A stretch of 64,000 nt of DNA from NCBI GenBank assembly GCA_017746715.1, contig JAGHZQ010000015.1:62001-126000 (forward strand), written 5' to 3'. This document shows, in pieces, positions 18,573-27,359 of the stretch. The stretch comes from Cyanobacteria bacterium SBLK (GTDB taxonomy: Bacteria; Cyanobacteriota; Cyanobacteriia; Cyanobacteriales; Spirulinaceae). Position numbers and translations under genes: made by a program. Positions within the stretch are counted from its first letter, which is position 1; the number at the start of each line of letters is the position of its first letter. Below the pieces are notes generated by a model. That model searched no databases, was not told the origin of the DNA, and was given only the letters and a program-made list of their open reading frames with translations.

Positions 18573-19655
18573 TTATTGAACGCAAACCGGATCGCGATTG
18601 GAAGGGGTGGCATCGGGGTAAAAGGTGCGAATGCCTTGCGATCGCCGCACGAAAATCATAGTAAACGCTTTGCCGTCGTCTTCGATGGGCAAAAGACAAG
18701 CCGTACTGCGAGTGCTAGTTGTAGGATTATCAGCAAAAGCGCGGGTGGCAAATTTGAGTAAATCTTTGGCACTTAAAGTGTAGCCATAGCCCTTAATCGA
18801 GGAAATTGCAAGCTGTCCGTTAACTTTTATTGCCGCTCCTATGGTATAGATCGTCCCTTCGGCGATTTCTTCTCGGCGTTCGTTATTATCGAGACGACCG
18901 GCCAGCCCTTTTTGCTGTAAATCTAAATAGCGACCGTGATAGTGGAGTCCGCCAATTTTCCCCCCTGGAACGGGTTCGCCGCAGAAGATATGATCGAAGC
19001 CTTCGGCGCTAAACCAAGCATCTGTCAGAGCATCTAAATAGGCTGCGGTGGTTTTGGGAGCGGAGCGATCGCCATACACTTCCCCATCAGTATAATCTCG
19101 GATCTCTGCCAAGACTGCCGGATGAGCATTCATAAGGTCTTTAAATTCTTGACGGCTGACGACCTTTCCCGGTTCGCCGCAAACTTCATTGACGGCTAAG
19201 TCAAACTCATCGAGTTCGGGAGGCTCGGGCGTTGCATCGACGCAACCGCTTTTCGGCAAGCAAACCGGATTGTCTTCCGTATCAAAGAAGGGAGAAAAAG
19301 CCGTACTTTGTGACTTTTGCGGTTGGCTCGGTTCTGGTTTGGGAGGAGGGGCGGAAAAACTCGTCCCATCCTCAAAAGTCCCGCATTCGATCGCCACCCA
19401 TTTGCGATCGCCGTTAACGCTAATGTAAACGTGACTGGCTCCTCTGGCTTTATTAGTTCCCAATGCTTTATAAGTTGCCTCGGTATGTAAAGTTAGGGGA
19501 TCGCCGCCTTTTTTGATCGAGCGAGTGGCATCGCAGGCTTGGGTTATGGTAAACCCTTTCGGGGAAGGAAAAAAGACTTGAGCGAAAGCGGGTTGCGGAA
19601 AGAGAGTCGCGATCGCCAATAACAAGGCGACTAAAGTTGCAAACAGTTTTTTCAT
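18573..19655 (-). CDS. Secreted EndoU-domain protein
   Basis: A 360-residue exported protein with a signal peptide (MKKLFATLVALLLAIATLFP, cut near AFAQ). A proline-rich spacer (about 100-120) is followed by a C-terminal domain resembling EndoU endoribonucleases: GFDHIFCGE, then GGLHYHGRYLDLQ, supplying two candidate catalytic histidines, and a later lysine in SSIKGYGYTL. Several cysteines suggest disulfides, as expected in the periplasm or outside. The nearest genes give no functional clue and no immunity gene is apparent. It may be a secreted RNase or a toxin-like enzyme. Confidence 0.75.
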   Translation of the reverse strand: MKKLFATLVALLLAIATLFPQPAFAQVFFPSPKGFTITQACDATRSIKKGGDPLTLHTEATYKALGTNKARGASHVYISVNGDRKWVAIECGTFEDGTSFSAPPPKPEPSQPQKSQSTAFSPFFDTEDNPVCLPKSGCVDATPEPPELDEFDLAVNEVCGEPGKVVSRQEFKDLMNAHPAVLAEIRDYTDGEVYGDRSAPKTTAAYLDALTDAWFSAEGFDHIFCGEPVPGGKIGGLHYHGRYLDLQQKGLAGRLDNNERREEIAEGTIYTIGAAIKVNGQLAISSIKGYGYTLSAKDLLKFATRAFADNPTTSTRSTACLLPIEDDGKAFTMIFVRRSQGIRTFYPDATPSNRDPVCVQ

Positions 19656-19826
19656 GATTTCATGTGAGAAATGGAGCACTACTCTTATATGACATCTCGA
19701 TGCAAAACTGGCAAGAAATTTTAGATTTTCCCCAGAAATGCGTTACAAAACCTTTGCTCAGCCCAAAGGCGATCGCTTCCGACAAGAATTTATGATGACT
19801 AGAGCAGTGACTCCCGAAAAATAAAA

Positions 19827-20441
19827 ATGAGACGCAAATTACAGCCAATTCCCCTCTGGATTCAATGGATTTTGGCAACCAGTCTATCCATTCCTCTCGG
19901 TTGGGGTTTTTGGTTGCTCAGACCCTTGGTAGAATCTTTGCCAGTCGTGCGGGCGATCGTGGCGATCGCCATTGTTTTGCTAACTTTTTTGCCTTTAGCC
20001 TTAAGTCAATGGGCAATATTGCGTCGGCGCATTCGCCATGCAGTTTGGTGGATTCCAGCAACAGCGATGGGGGCTATTTTAGGACTACTGGGCGCATCGT
20101 TGAGTCTATCTCTATTGGGCAGAAGTCGTTTTTTTATCGAATTGGGTTTTTTTGTCAGTGCTTTTGCGGGAGGTGCGATCGTTGGTTTTTTGCAAGGGTT
20201 GGTTCTCTTGCCCAACAGTAAAAAAGCCTATTGGTGGATTGTTGCGAGTGGTTTGGGATGGATGAGTAGCGTTAGTTGGCTGGCTTTATATTCAATGAAT
20301 CTCTTCTTTAGCAGGTTCGATCCGTCGGAGCTTGCCGGCTGGTTCATTTTGGCCGGGGCGAGTGGCGGCATTGGAGGAATGATTAAAGGAATTACCCTCG
20401 CTTGGATTTTAGCGAATCCTCGCCCTCGTCGGGAAGGTTAA
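19827..20441 (+). CDS. Integral membrane protein of unknown function
   Basis: A 204-residue hydrophobic protein with about six transmembrane segments (LATSLSIPLGWGFWLL, AIVAIAIVLLTFLPLAL, AILGLLGASLSLSLLG, FFVSAFAGGAIVGFL and others) and positively charged loops such as ILRRRIRHAVWW. No catalytic motif is visible. Similar proteins with this pattern are common in cyanobacteria, without a named function. It stands between the EndoU gene and the small duplicated genes. Confidence 0.75.
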   Translation: MRRKLQPIPLWIQWILATSLSIPLGWGFWLLRPLVESLPVVRAIVAIAIVLLTFLPLALSQWAILRRRIRHAVWWIPATAMGAILGLLGASLSLSLLGRSRFFIELGFFVSAFAGGAIVGFLQGLVLLPNSKKAYWWIVASGLGWMSSVSWLALYSMNLFFSRFDPSELAGWFILAGASGGIGGMIKGITLAWILANPRPRREG

Positions 20442-20587
20442 TGGCGATCGCGATCGCAACTTCTCCGTATTTTCCATCAAGTGAAAACCCGATCGCATTC
20501 TCACCCCGACAGGATTCGCGATCGCTTCGCCGCGAGAAAAAAAAGGAGATGATGAAATTGTCGATAAGGAAGTCACCCCAAACCACC

Positions 20588-20815
20588 ATGTTTAACTCAA
20601 TCGTTCTCTTCCCCAATACAATCTCTGAAATTTTCGCTACAGCTACCGAAACTGGAATTTTAACCTTGAACGCTCGCTACGGCTTGATGGCTGCGATCTT
20701 AAATGAAAACCTCGAAGAAGAAGAAAGAAGAGTCGTCAACCGCCTCCTTCGTGCCATCAAACGCGGACGCATTCAACTCGGTGTCGAGCCGAGTCGAAGC
20801 ATGGGTGCTGCTTAA
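20588..20815 (+). CDS. Small conserved-looking protein, copy 1
   Basis: A 75-residue protein (MFNSIVLFPNTISEIFATAT, then GILTLNARYGLMAAILNENL, EEEERRVVNRLLRAIKRGRI) predicted helical with a basic tail. A paralogue lies 286 bases downstream. An in-frame ATG at 20549 would add 13 residues, but those residues are not shared with copy 2, so the MFN start is preferred. A 22-base leader block (20546-20567) is conserved before both copies. Function unknown. Confidence 0.78.
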   Translation: MFNSIVLFPNTISEIFATATETGILTLNARYGLMAAILNENLEEEERRVVNRLLRAIKRGRIQLGVEPSRSMGAA

Positions 20816-20890
20816 GCACAAACTGCCTCTTTTTTTGAATTTTTAATTTTGCCTTTGGAATTGTTTTGACTTCCTCTCACTCTTAGTTTC

Positions 20891-20925
20891 TCCCTGACAG
20901 GGTAAATTTGTCAGGGATTTTTTTT
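20891..20925 (+). terminator. Rho-independent terminator after small gene copy 1
   Basis: TCCCTGACA (20891-20899) pairs perfectly with TGTCAGGGA (20909-20917) and is followed directly by eight T. This is a textbook terminator. Confidence 0.88.
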
Positions 20926-20935
20926 CTTAAAAGAG

Positions 20936-20982
20936 AATGCGATCGCGATCGGTTCGATCCCGTACCGCGATCGCATTTTTTT
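20936..20982 (+). terminator. HIP1-containing hairpin with T run
   Basis: AATGCGATCGCG (20936-20947) pairs with CGCGATCGCATT (20966-20977) around an 18-base loop and runs into a seven-T tract. It stands just after the terminator at 20891 and may be a second barrier before copy 2. Confidence 0.65.
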
Positions 20983-21101
20983 GTATTGTCTGTCATCTGA
21001 AAACTCGATCCTATTCTCACGATTGCGCGAGAGGGATCGCACCTTTATCAAAAGAAATTAGAGATGATGGAATTGTCGATAACAAAAGATTTTCAAAGAT
21101 T

Positions 21102-21305
21102 ATGTTCAACCCAATCGAACTCCTCCCCGGTGCGATTTCGGAAATTTTCTCTTCTGTGGCCGATACGGGAATTTTAACGCTGAGCGATCGCTATGGTTTA
21201 ATGGCAGCAACCCTAAAAGACAATTTAGCCGAAGAGGAAAGACAAGCGATCGATCGCATCCTGCGTTCGGTTAGACGAGGTAAAATCCTCATTAGTTCTC
21301 AATAG
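21102..21305 (+). CDS. Small conserved-looking protein, copy 2
   Basis: A 67-residue paralogue of the gene at 20588 (MFNPIELLPGAISEIFSSVA, then GILTLSDRYGLMAATLKDNL, EEERQAIDRILRSVRRGKIL). Its 3' end overlaps the convergent methyltransferase gene by 14 bases. The leader block at 21061-21082 matches that of copy 1 at 21 of 22 bases, and the distance to the ATG is 19 versus 20 bases. Function unknown; conservation of the pair supports real expression. Confidence 0.78.
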   Translation: MFNPIELLPGAISEIFSSVADTGILTLSDRYGLMAATLKDNLAEEERQAIDRILRSVRRGKILISSQ

Positions 21306-22248
21306 GTTTTTGAGCAACAATGGTGCGATGGCGCGGATCGCTGGCAATTGTGGTTTTATACTCAAAACCGACTTCTTTTAAGGTAGCTTCCACATCAAAA
21401 GTATAGAATTCATCGCTCCAAGGTTCGGTACTTTTCATGAGCAGGAAGAGAGCAGGAGGTAAATTTTGAATGACGGGAGATTTGGGATTGTTATCAAGAA
21501 TGCCTAAAATTCCCCCAGGTCGCAAAATTCGCAGCATTTCTTGAAAAATAGCTTTGCTGGCATGATGGGGCAACTCGTGCAAGAGAAATTGGAGGGTAAG
21601 AATATCAAAACTGCGATCGCTGAATTCGGTCTTTTCGGCATTACCATGAACCCAGCGATCGATCTCGCCTTTTTCATCGCGAACTTTGGCAACGGAGAGC
21701 ATATAAGGGGATAAATCTAAACCCACAGCACGTACGGGTTCTTGTTGTCTTTGGCGGTAGTAATGATGCAGGGTAGATGTGGACATTCCAATAGAACAGC
21801 CGACATCGAGGATATCTCGGACGATGGGGGGACTGTATTCGCCGAGAATATCATGGAACGCGCCTCGCATTCGTCGTTCGGCTTCCTGCCAAGTGAGATT
21901 TTCTCCTTTCCACACGCGCAAGCCGATCGCTTTGGTTGCGGGTTCTGCTTCAAAAGCCGCTTTCCAGCAGAGATTACCTTCATTGTAAGCATGAAAGGGA
22001 ACTTGGTAATATTCGGGATAAGGGAGTTCTGAGTTGGCGATTTCGGGGAGCAGGCTTTTCGCAGGAGAGCGATCGAGTTTTTGATAGGTTTCTCGCCAAG
22101 GAATGCCATTTTTTTCAGCCGTGGCAATCATGGTATTTCGGGCTTGGCGTTTCATAATATTGTAGAGGGGTTTGGTCTGAATCAAGAGATTGACAAACCT
22201 CGAGAGGAGGTCTTCTCCAGCCCAGTTGGGTTTGAGTTTGGCAGTCAT
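21292..22248 (-). CDS. Class I SAM-dependent methyltransferase
   Basis: A 318-residue protein whose C-terminal half is a methyltransferase: motif I is ILDVGCSIGMSTSTL, then GLDLSPYMLSVAK (acidic SAM contact), FDILTLQFLLHELPH and LRILRPGGILGILDNN. The N-terminal 120 residues form a separate helical region typical of a cyanobacterial and plant-chloroplast group of putative methyltransferases. The substrate is unknown. It is convergent with the small duplicated gene and upstream of nothing obvious. Confidence 0.85.
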   Translation of the reverse strand: MTAKLKPNWAGEDLLSRFVNLLIQTKPLYNIMKRQARNTMIATAEKNGIPWRETYQKLDRSPAKSLLPEIANSELPYPEYYQVPFHAYNEGNLCWKAAFEAEPATKAIGLRVWKGENLTWQEAERRMRGAFHDILGEYSPPIVRDILDVGCSIGMSTSTLHHYYRQRQQEPVRAVGLDLSPYMLSVAKVRDEKGEIDRWVHGNAEKTEFSDRSFDILTLQFLLHELPHHASKAIFQEMLRILRPGGILGILDNNPKSPVIQNLPPALFLLMKSTEPWSDEFYTFDVEATLKEVGFEYKTTIASDPRHRTIVAQKPIEN

Positions 22249-22349
22249 CGGTACGTTAGAATTTGCAGAGAGATTCTTTTTCTCTTAACTTTATCAAGTT
22301 GTCGCGATCGCGGATATTCATCCTTTGCCTGTCAATCCTTCAAAATTAG

Positions 22350-22380
22350 AGAGCGATCGCATTTTTTGTGCGATCGCTCT
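22350..22380 (-). terminator. Hairpin built from two HIP1 octamers
   Basis: AGAGCGATCGCA (22350-22361) pairs perfectly with TGCGATCGCTCT (22369-22380) around a 7-base loop. It lies just downstream of the DUF3370 gene and could end that transcript; the T tract is weak on the minus strand. Confidence 0.5.
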
Positions 22381-22406
22381 TCTACTGATTCTCAATTAAT
22401 CTCTTT

Positions 22407-23843
22407 TTACTCTAAATTAACCTCTATTTTCTCCTCCAATCCCTTATTCACCCGCAAAGAATTGTCGTCCGTACTCACGGTTAACACTTGCGGTGGGGTT
22501 GCATCGGGAGGATAGAGCAGTTCTACTGTAACATCCCGCGTCATTCCCGGTTTTAAATTGAGCGTGACTAACGGTTCGCCTTGTTCTCCTCGCCGCTGCA
22601 CCAAATGGAAAAATCGATCGCGGAACAATCCGAGTTCATCCTTATAACTCACCCGCACGCTACCCCGGAAGAAAATGCGATCGCTCGGGGGTTCTAAAAA
22701 TTCCAACTCTTCCACCTCGCGATCGTGTTTCAACGGTGTTTGTAAAGTGACATTGACGGTTTTGTGGCGATCGCCATTATTTTTCAAGGGTAGAGTAAAC
22801 TGATAGTGTACCCCGTAATTTCCGTGAGCTAAATAGGCGGTATCGGGATAGCGAACCAGCATCGGCGCGCTTTGAATCTGTCCCGTCCCTAAAGTTCCGG
22901 CATTGACCGTACTAATTGGATAAGAAAAGGCTTCTCCCGGTGCGGGAATGCTTAAATAAGAGCCTCCTTCATCGACAATTTCCGTATGCCATTGGGAACC
23001 GCGAGCGACCCCTGCTACGCGACCGTAAATCACCTCAAATCTTGTTTCTTCTAACGGGGTAGGCGGGCGATCGCGAGGAAAGGCCAAATACCCCTGCATT
23101 AATAACCTTTCCCATTCTTCTAAAGTGGGGGGGCGGTGAGCGCGTCGATCGCCCCGTTGGATGGCAGGCATGGCTAAACTGGCCAGATAAACTTCTCCTG
23201 TCGTTTCCACCTTTACCAAAGTCGATCGCGCATTCCCCAAATGAATCGGGAGATTGTAGAGCATTCGGGTTTCGCCGGGTTCGAGAATCAGGCGATCGGG
23301 AAACTCATCTTCATCCACGCCTCGCAACACATCTCCTGCCAACCGAGAACCGGGCCCAGAAAAGACCGTTCCCGTCCGATTATCCACCACGGGAGGCAAA
23401 TCGACAAATGGTGCGTCGGGATTGGTGACGTAACTGACCCCCTGCAATACATTCATCACCACGGGATGGTCATTGGGATTGCGAACCAAGAGACCGTGAT
23501 ATTTGGGCAGCCAATCGGCTTTCGTGCGCCCTCGGGCGATATGATGGCTGAAGATATCAAAACGCCCCGCCAGAGGCAAATCGAGATGGGCGCGAGGGGC
23601 AAGCATCTCATCGGGGGGAAATGTCGAGAGTAAAATTCCTGCCGAGTAAACAACTTCCGGACTATTGCTATTAAACACGGGAATTTCGTCTAATCGTCCC
23701 GGTAAAACCCTGATTTCTTGCGGTTGTACGATGGTTTCTCGCGTGATGGTTTCTTGGGGTTCGGAAGGCGAATAAAAAGCATCGATGGACATTTGAGGCA
23801 CTTGAGCAAGGGTGAGTGCCGATAATAAAGGCAACATAGGCAA
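22407..23843 (-). CDS. DUF3370 family protein
   Basis: A 478-residue protein of the cyanobacterial DUF3370 family: PQEIRVLPGRLDEIPVFNSN, YHGLLVRNPNDHPVVMNVLQ and the final LNLKPGMTRDVTVELLYPPD. A short hydrophobic N-terminus (MPMLPLLSALTLAQ) suggests export, although the true start could be slightly upstream. The many beta-strand-like stretches fit a periplasmic or surface protein. No function is established that I can name. Confidence 0.82.
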   Translation of the reverse strand: MPMLPLLSALTLAQVPQMSIDAFYSPSEPQETITRETIVQPQEIRVLPGRLDEIPVFNSNSPEVVYSAGILLSTFPPDEMLAPRAHLDLPLAGRFDIFSHHIARGRTKADWLPKYHGLLVRNPNDHPVVMNVLQGVSYVTNPDAPFVDLPPVVDNRTGTVFSGPGSRLAGDVLRGVDEDEFPDRLILEPGETRMLYNLPIHLGNARSTLVKVETTGEVYLASLAMPAIQRGDRRAHRPPTLEEWERLLMQGYLAFPRDRPPTPLEETRFEVIYGRVAGVARGSQWHTEIVDEGGSYLSIPAPGEAFSYPISTVNAGTLGTGQIQSAPMLVRYPDTAYLAHGNYGVHYQFTLPLKNNGDRHKTVNVTLQTPLKHDREVEELEFLEPPSDRIFFRGSVRVSYKDELGLFRDRFFHLVQRRGEQGEPLVTLNLKPGMTRDVTVELLYPPDATPPQVLTVSTDDNSLRVNKGLEEKIEVNLE

Positions 23844-24025
23844 TGCGAAAATAGGAAGCGAATTTACACCGTGCAGATCGAGACCAACTCAAACGCACCC
23901 CGCAGCAATAACGATTCTGAAGGGTTATCTTAACATTGAGCGCGAAATTTTAACATTTTCTTTGTAATTTTCGACTCATCTCAATTCGTCATTCGCCTAT
24001 TATCGACACAACCCGGACAATCAGC

Positions 24026-24565
24026 ATGAGAATTTATGGAAATCGCCAACTTAAAACGATGCCCGGACGCAGCATTCGCCCGACTCCCGCTCGAGTGCGC
24101 GAAGCCTTGTTTAATATGTGGCAAGATGAAATTACCGATTGTCTGTGGTTAGATATTTGCGCGGGGAATGGGTCGATGGGAGCCGAAGCATTGTGTCGTG
24201 GTGCGGCGATCGCGGTGGGATTGGAACGGATGGGAAGAGCTTGCGCGATCGTGCGAGAAAATTGGCAGCAAGTGGCGCGATCGCCCCAAGAATTTCAAGT
24301 CATTCGCGGCGATGTACGACAAACCTTAAAACGCTTGACCGGACAACAGTTCGATCGCATTTATTTCGATCCTCCCTATCAAAGCGAACTTTATCAACCC
24401 GTTTTAGAAATCGTTGCGACAGCGGAACTATTGGCCGAATCGGGAGAAATGGCAGTCGAATATAATCCTAAATTCTGGACTCCCGAGGCGATCGCTCCTC
24501 TAGAATTCAGCCGCCAAAAAACTTACGGGAATACAGCCTTAGCCTGCATGATTCATTCTGTATAA
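24026..24565 (+). CDS. rsmD: 16S rRNA (guanine-966-N2)-methyltransferase RsmD
   Basis: A 179-residue N2-guanine methyltransferase. RPTPARVREALFNMW (18-32) is the family N-terminal block, LDICAGNGSMGAEAL binds S-adenosylmethionine and DPPY (115-118) is the catalytic motif of amino-group methylation. It modifies G966 of 16S rRNA in the assembled small subunit. It starts a plus-strand pair with the Uma2 gene 38 bases downstream. Confidence 0.93.
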   Translation: MRIYGNRQLKTMPGRSIRPTPARVREALFNMWQDEITDCLWLDICAGNGSMGAEALCRGAAIAVGLERMGRACAIVRENWQQVARSPQEFQVIRGDVRQTLKRLTGQQFDRIYFDPPYQSELYQPVLEIVATAELLAESGEMAVEYNPKFWTPEAIAPLEFSRQKTYGNTALACMIHSV

Positions 24566-24603
24566 TACAATCAAATGTATTGACTCTTTCTTGATTTAAG
24601 GTC

Positions 24604-25308
24604 ATGGTACAACAAATTTCTCCTCCCACCATCGACGACGAACTTCTTTATCCTGAAAGCGACGGAAAACCCTTGGCTGATAACACGATTCAATTTCGAC
24701 TCATTACTACCATTCAAGGGGGTTTAGATTCCCTCTTTCAACATCGCAATGATGTATTTGTCGCGGCGGATTTGCTCTGGTATCCGGTGCAACTTTCTTC
24801 TCAACAAGTCCGAGAAAAGCAAAAACCCCCTCAGCAAGCTCCCGATGTGATGGTGGTTCTCGGCAGACCCAAAGGCGATAGACGGTCTTATAAGCAGTGG
24901 GAAGAAGGAAATATTGCGCCTCAAGTGGTGTTTGAAATCCTCTCGAAAAGTAACAAAAAAAAAGATATGGAGGATGAATTTAAGTTCTATCAAGATTATG
25001 GGGTAGATGAATATTATTTGTACGATCCGAAAAAGAATCAGCTACAAGGATGGTTGAGACAGGGAGGAAAGTTGTCAGCGATTGCCTCAATGGAAGGTTG
25101 GCGCAGTCCGCTTCTGGGGATTAGGTTTAGTAGTGTAGAAGGACAATTAGCGTTATTCTATCCGAATGGGGAGCGTTTTGCTTCTTATGTGGAAATCGTC
25201 GAACAACGCGATCGCGAACGAAAAGAAAAAGAACAAATTCAATCCGAACTGGAACAGTTAAAAGCAAAACTACAAAAATTAAATATCGATCTTGATTCTC
25301 TTTCTTAA
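24604..25308 (+). CDS. Uma2-family (DUF820) PD-(D/E)XK protein
   Basis: A 234-residue member of the Uma2 family, greatly expanded in cyanobacteria, with a restriction-endonuclease-like fold. Typical segments are VFVAADLLWYPVQ, APDVMVVLGRPKGDRRSYKQ, VVFEILSKSN, and KFYQDYGVDEYYLYDP. The C-terminus is a charged coiled coil (REKQNPPQ-free, RDRERKEKEQIQSELEQLKA). Biological role is unknown; nuclease activity is presumed from the fold only. Confidence 0.88.
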   Translation: MVQQISPPTIDDELLYPESDGKPLADNTIQFRLITTIQGGLDSLFQHRNDVFVAADLLWYPVQLSSQQVREKQKPPQQAPDVMVVLGRPKGDRRSYKQWEEGNIAPQVVFEILSKSNKKKDMEDEFKFYQDYGVDEYYLYDPKKNQLQGWLRQGGKLSAIASMEGWRSPLLGIRFSSVEGQLALFYPNGERFASYVEIVEQRDRERKEKEQIQSELEQLKAKLQKLNIDLDSLS

Positions 25309-25536
25309 TTGTAGAAAATGCGATCTTTACTTATAATCAAATTATCTCAATAGTTCTGAATACGATGAATTGCCCGACCGACTTTGGGCAACGACAGGAA
25401 TAAAGATGGACAGTAACGATCGCAAGGAATATCGTAATTTTGGTAGGCTAAGAAATCAAGTCATCCATATGTCAATGACCAGCGAAAATAATTTAGCGAA
25501 AAAGACTCTAATCTACTCGATCAAAATACTCGATCC

Positions 25537-25579
25537 AAGCGTAACGCACCGAAAGTCTAAAAATCGGTGCGTTACGCTT
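25537..25579. repeat. Inverted repeat, 16-bp arms
   Basis: AAGCGTAACGCACCGA and its perfect complement flank an 11-base loop. GTGCGTTACGCT-type palindromes are widespread in cyanobacterial spacers and may be remnants of small non-autonomous elements. Confidence 0.8.
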
Positions 25580-25630
25580 CATTTAATAATCGCTTTACGA
25601 ACAATCTCTAAAATATAACTATCAAAAAGA

Positions 25631-25656
25631 TAGGGACGTTAAATTTAACGTCCCTA
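25631..25656. repeat. 26-bp perfect palindrome
   Basis: TAGGGACGTTAAA is followed directly by its reverse complement. Flanking GATAGG (25629-25634) and CCTATC (25664-25669) extend the symmetry. It is 32 bases from the end of sigA and could act as its terminator or be a dispersed repeat. Confidence 0.8.
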
Positions 25657-25688
25657 CCGCAATCCTATCTAAGGATAAAAAATAAGAA

Positions 25689-26813
25689 TTAACGAATGTA
25701 TTCTTTGAGAATGCTATTGCGATTGGGATGGCGCAATTTCCGCAAGGCTTTCGCCTCAATTTGGCGAATTCGCTCGCGAGTGACGTTAAAAATCTGGCCG
25801 ATTTCTTCTAAGGTTTTCATGCGTCCGTCATCCAAACCGTAACGCAAGCGCAAAACGTCCCGCTCTCGGGGGCTGAGGGTATCGAGAACATTCTCGAGAT
25901 CTTCGCGCAAGAGACTTTTAGAAACCTGATCCTCGGGGGTTTCTCCATCCGCCTCAATAAAATCCCCCAATCGAGAATCTTCTTCTTTACCGATGGGGGT
26001 TTCTAAAGATATGGGAAGCTGTGCCGACTTGGCAATAAAGCGCAGCTTTTCGATGGTCATTTCCATGCGGGTGGCAATCTCTTCTTCCGTCGGCTTGCGA
26101 CCCATTTCTTGGGAAAGAATTTTAGTCGTTTTCTTAATGCGAGAAATGGTTTCGTAAAGGTGAACCGGAAGGCGAATGGTGCGAGATTGATCCGCGATCG
26201 CCCGGGTAATGGCTTGACGAATCCACCAAGTTGCATAAGTCGAGAACTTATACCCCTTCGCATGGTCAAATTTTTCTGCCGCGCGAATCAAACCGAGGGA
26301 TCCCTCTTGAATCAAATCCTGAAATGACAGTCCTCGGTTCATGTATTTCTTCGCGATCGAGACCACCAAACGCAGGTTGGACTGAACCATTTTATCTTTG
26401 GCACGTCTGCCTTCAAAGAGGCGGCGGCGGAATTTGGGGTACTCGATGCCCACCGCTTCAGCCCACTCGCGATCGCTCGGCTCTTCTTCTCGATTATCGG
26501 CGAGATCTTCGCGAACCCGTTCGAACTCCAACAACTCGGCAATTTTGCGAGCGAGTTCGATTTCCTCTTCCGCTCGCAGCAGTCGAATGCGACCGATCTC
26601 TTGCAAGTAAACGCGAATCGAATCTTCCGTGTAAGGCTTTTTCTTAGTTTGCTCCTTGCGTCGGGAAGCCGGACTTTTTTTCGGAGTCTTCTCCACCGTT
26701 GCCGTTGCCGCAACCTCATCTTTTGCAGATTGTGCGGATTCTTCGTCAATTAAAAGCTCCAACTCGGTTTGAGGTTGGGTAATGGTTGCGAGATCGTAAT
26801 TCGCCTGGGTCAT
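25689..26813 (-). CDS. sigA: Principal RNA polymerase sigma factor SigA
   Basis: A 374-residue group 1 sigma-70 factor. Region 1.2 ([16 protein letters not shown]), region 2 ([40 protein letters not shown]), region 3 and region 4.2 ([20 protein letters not shown]) are complete. The N-terminal tail is short and Lys/Thr-rich, as in cyanobacterial SigA. It directs transcription of most growth genes. It stands alone on the minus strand after a spacer of more than 500 bases. Group 2 sigma factors are similar, but the length and intact regions favour SigA. Confidence 0.9.
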   Translation of the reverse strand: MTQANYDLATITQPQTELELLIDEESAQSAKDEVAATATVEKTPKKSPASRRKEQTKKKPYTEDSIRVYLQEIGRIRLLRAEEEIELARKIAELLEFERVREDLADNREEEPSDREWAEAVGIEYPKFRRRLFEGRRAKDKMVQSNLRLVVSIAKKYMNRGLSFQDLIQEGSLGLIRAAEKFDHAKGYKFSTYATWWIRQAITRAIADQSRTIRLPVHLYETISRIKKTTKILSQEMGRKPTEEEIATRMEMTIEKLRFIAKSAQLPISLETPIGKEEDSRLGDFIEADGETPEDQVSKSLLREDLENVLDTLSPRERDVLRLRYGLDDGRMKTLEEIGQIFNVTRERIRQIEAKALRKLRHPNRNSILKEYIR

Positions 26814-27359
26814 GCCGTTTTTCCTCTTGCTCCTTCAGTTCAAGACCAGAACATCAAGTGTTATTGTTTGGGCATTCGGTAAGATGCCTTGTACCCCGTT
26901 GGGGATTAACCGATATTGTTCCCCGATTTCCTGCACAAATTTCGCTAACTCACACCACAATTTGAGTCTGCGATCGGGGGAAAGTCTCCTCGTGTGGGGG
27001 GGATTTGACCCCAAACGTCGAAGACCTTTCCGATTGTAACCTCTCTTACAAAAAATGGGTTCGCTTTGAGTTAATTTCCTTCATGTTTTTGGATGGTGTT
27101 GCATGATGACTTTGCTCCCTTCGCGATTAGCTAGCGATTGCTTTGGATTTTCCGCCCTTGTCATTAATTCAATCTTAAATGACAGCTTAGAATAGTTCGC
27201 AATGAGAACAATCGCCATTTTTTTGCGCGAAGGGTTTTTTGAGGATTTTTAATGAGTTCAATTGTATTTTGAGAAGGGGGAGAATTGCCAACAGACGAAA
27301 GAACGCGATAATCTTTGATGAACTAGATAACGTTGGAAATTGGTTGGATATTGCCAATT
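26814..27359. other. Long intergenic region upstream of sigA
   Basis: About 545 bases between the divergent sigA and SGNH-like genes. It should contain both promoters. GTGGGGGGGATTTGACCCC is a partial inverted repeat near 26993-27012. Frames here have no protein-like composition, and no RNA gene was recognised. Confidence 0.5.

Larger units (their letters stand above)
25309..25688. other. Intergenic region carrying two palindromic repeats
   Basis: About 380 bases between the Uma2 gene and sigA. A weak frame at 25370-25618 runs through the repeat and lacks protein character. The notable contents are the inverted repeat at 25537-25579 and the palindrome at 25631-25656. Confidence 0.6.

Noticed and set aside
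25370..25618. Open frame of 82 codons after the Uma2 gene
   Set aside because: It runs through a perfect inverted repeat and has no protein-like pattern; likely non-coding.
26812..27039. Open frame of 75 codons upstream of sigA
   Set aside because: Composition is not protein-like, it overlaps the sigA start region, and there is no ribosome binding site or family resemblance.
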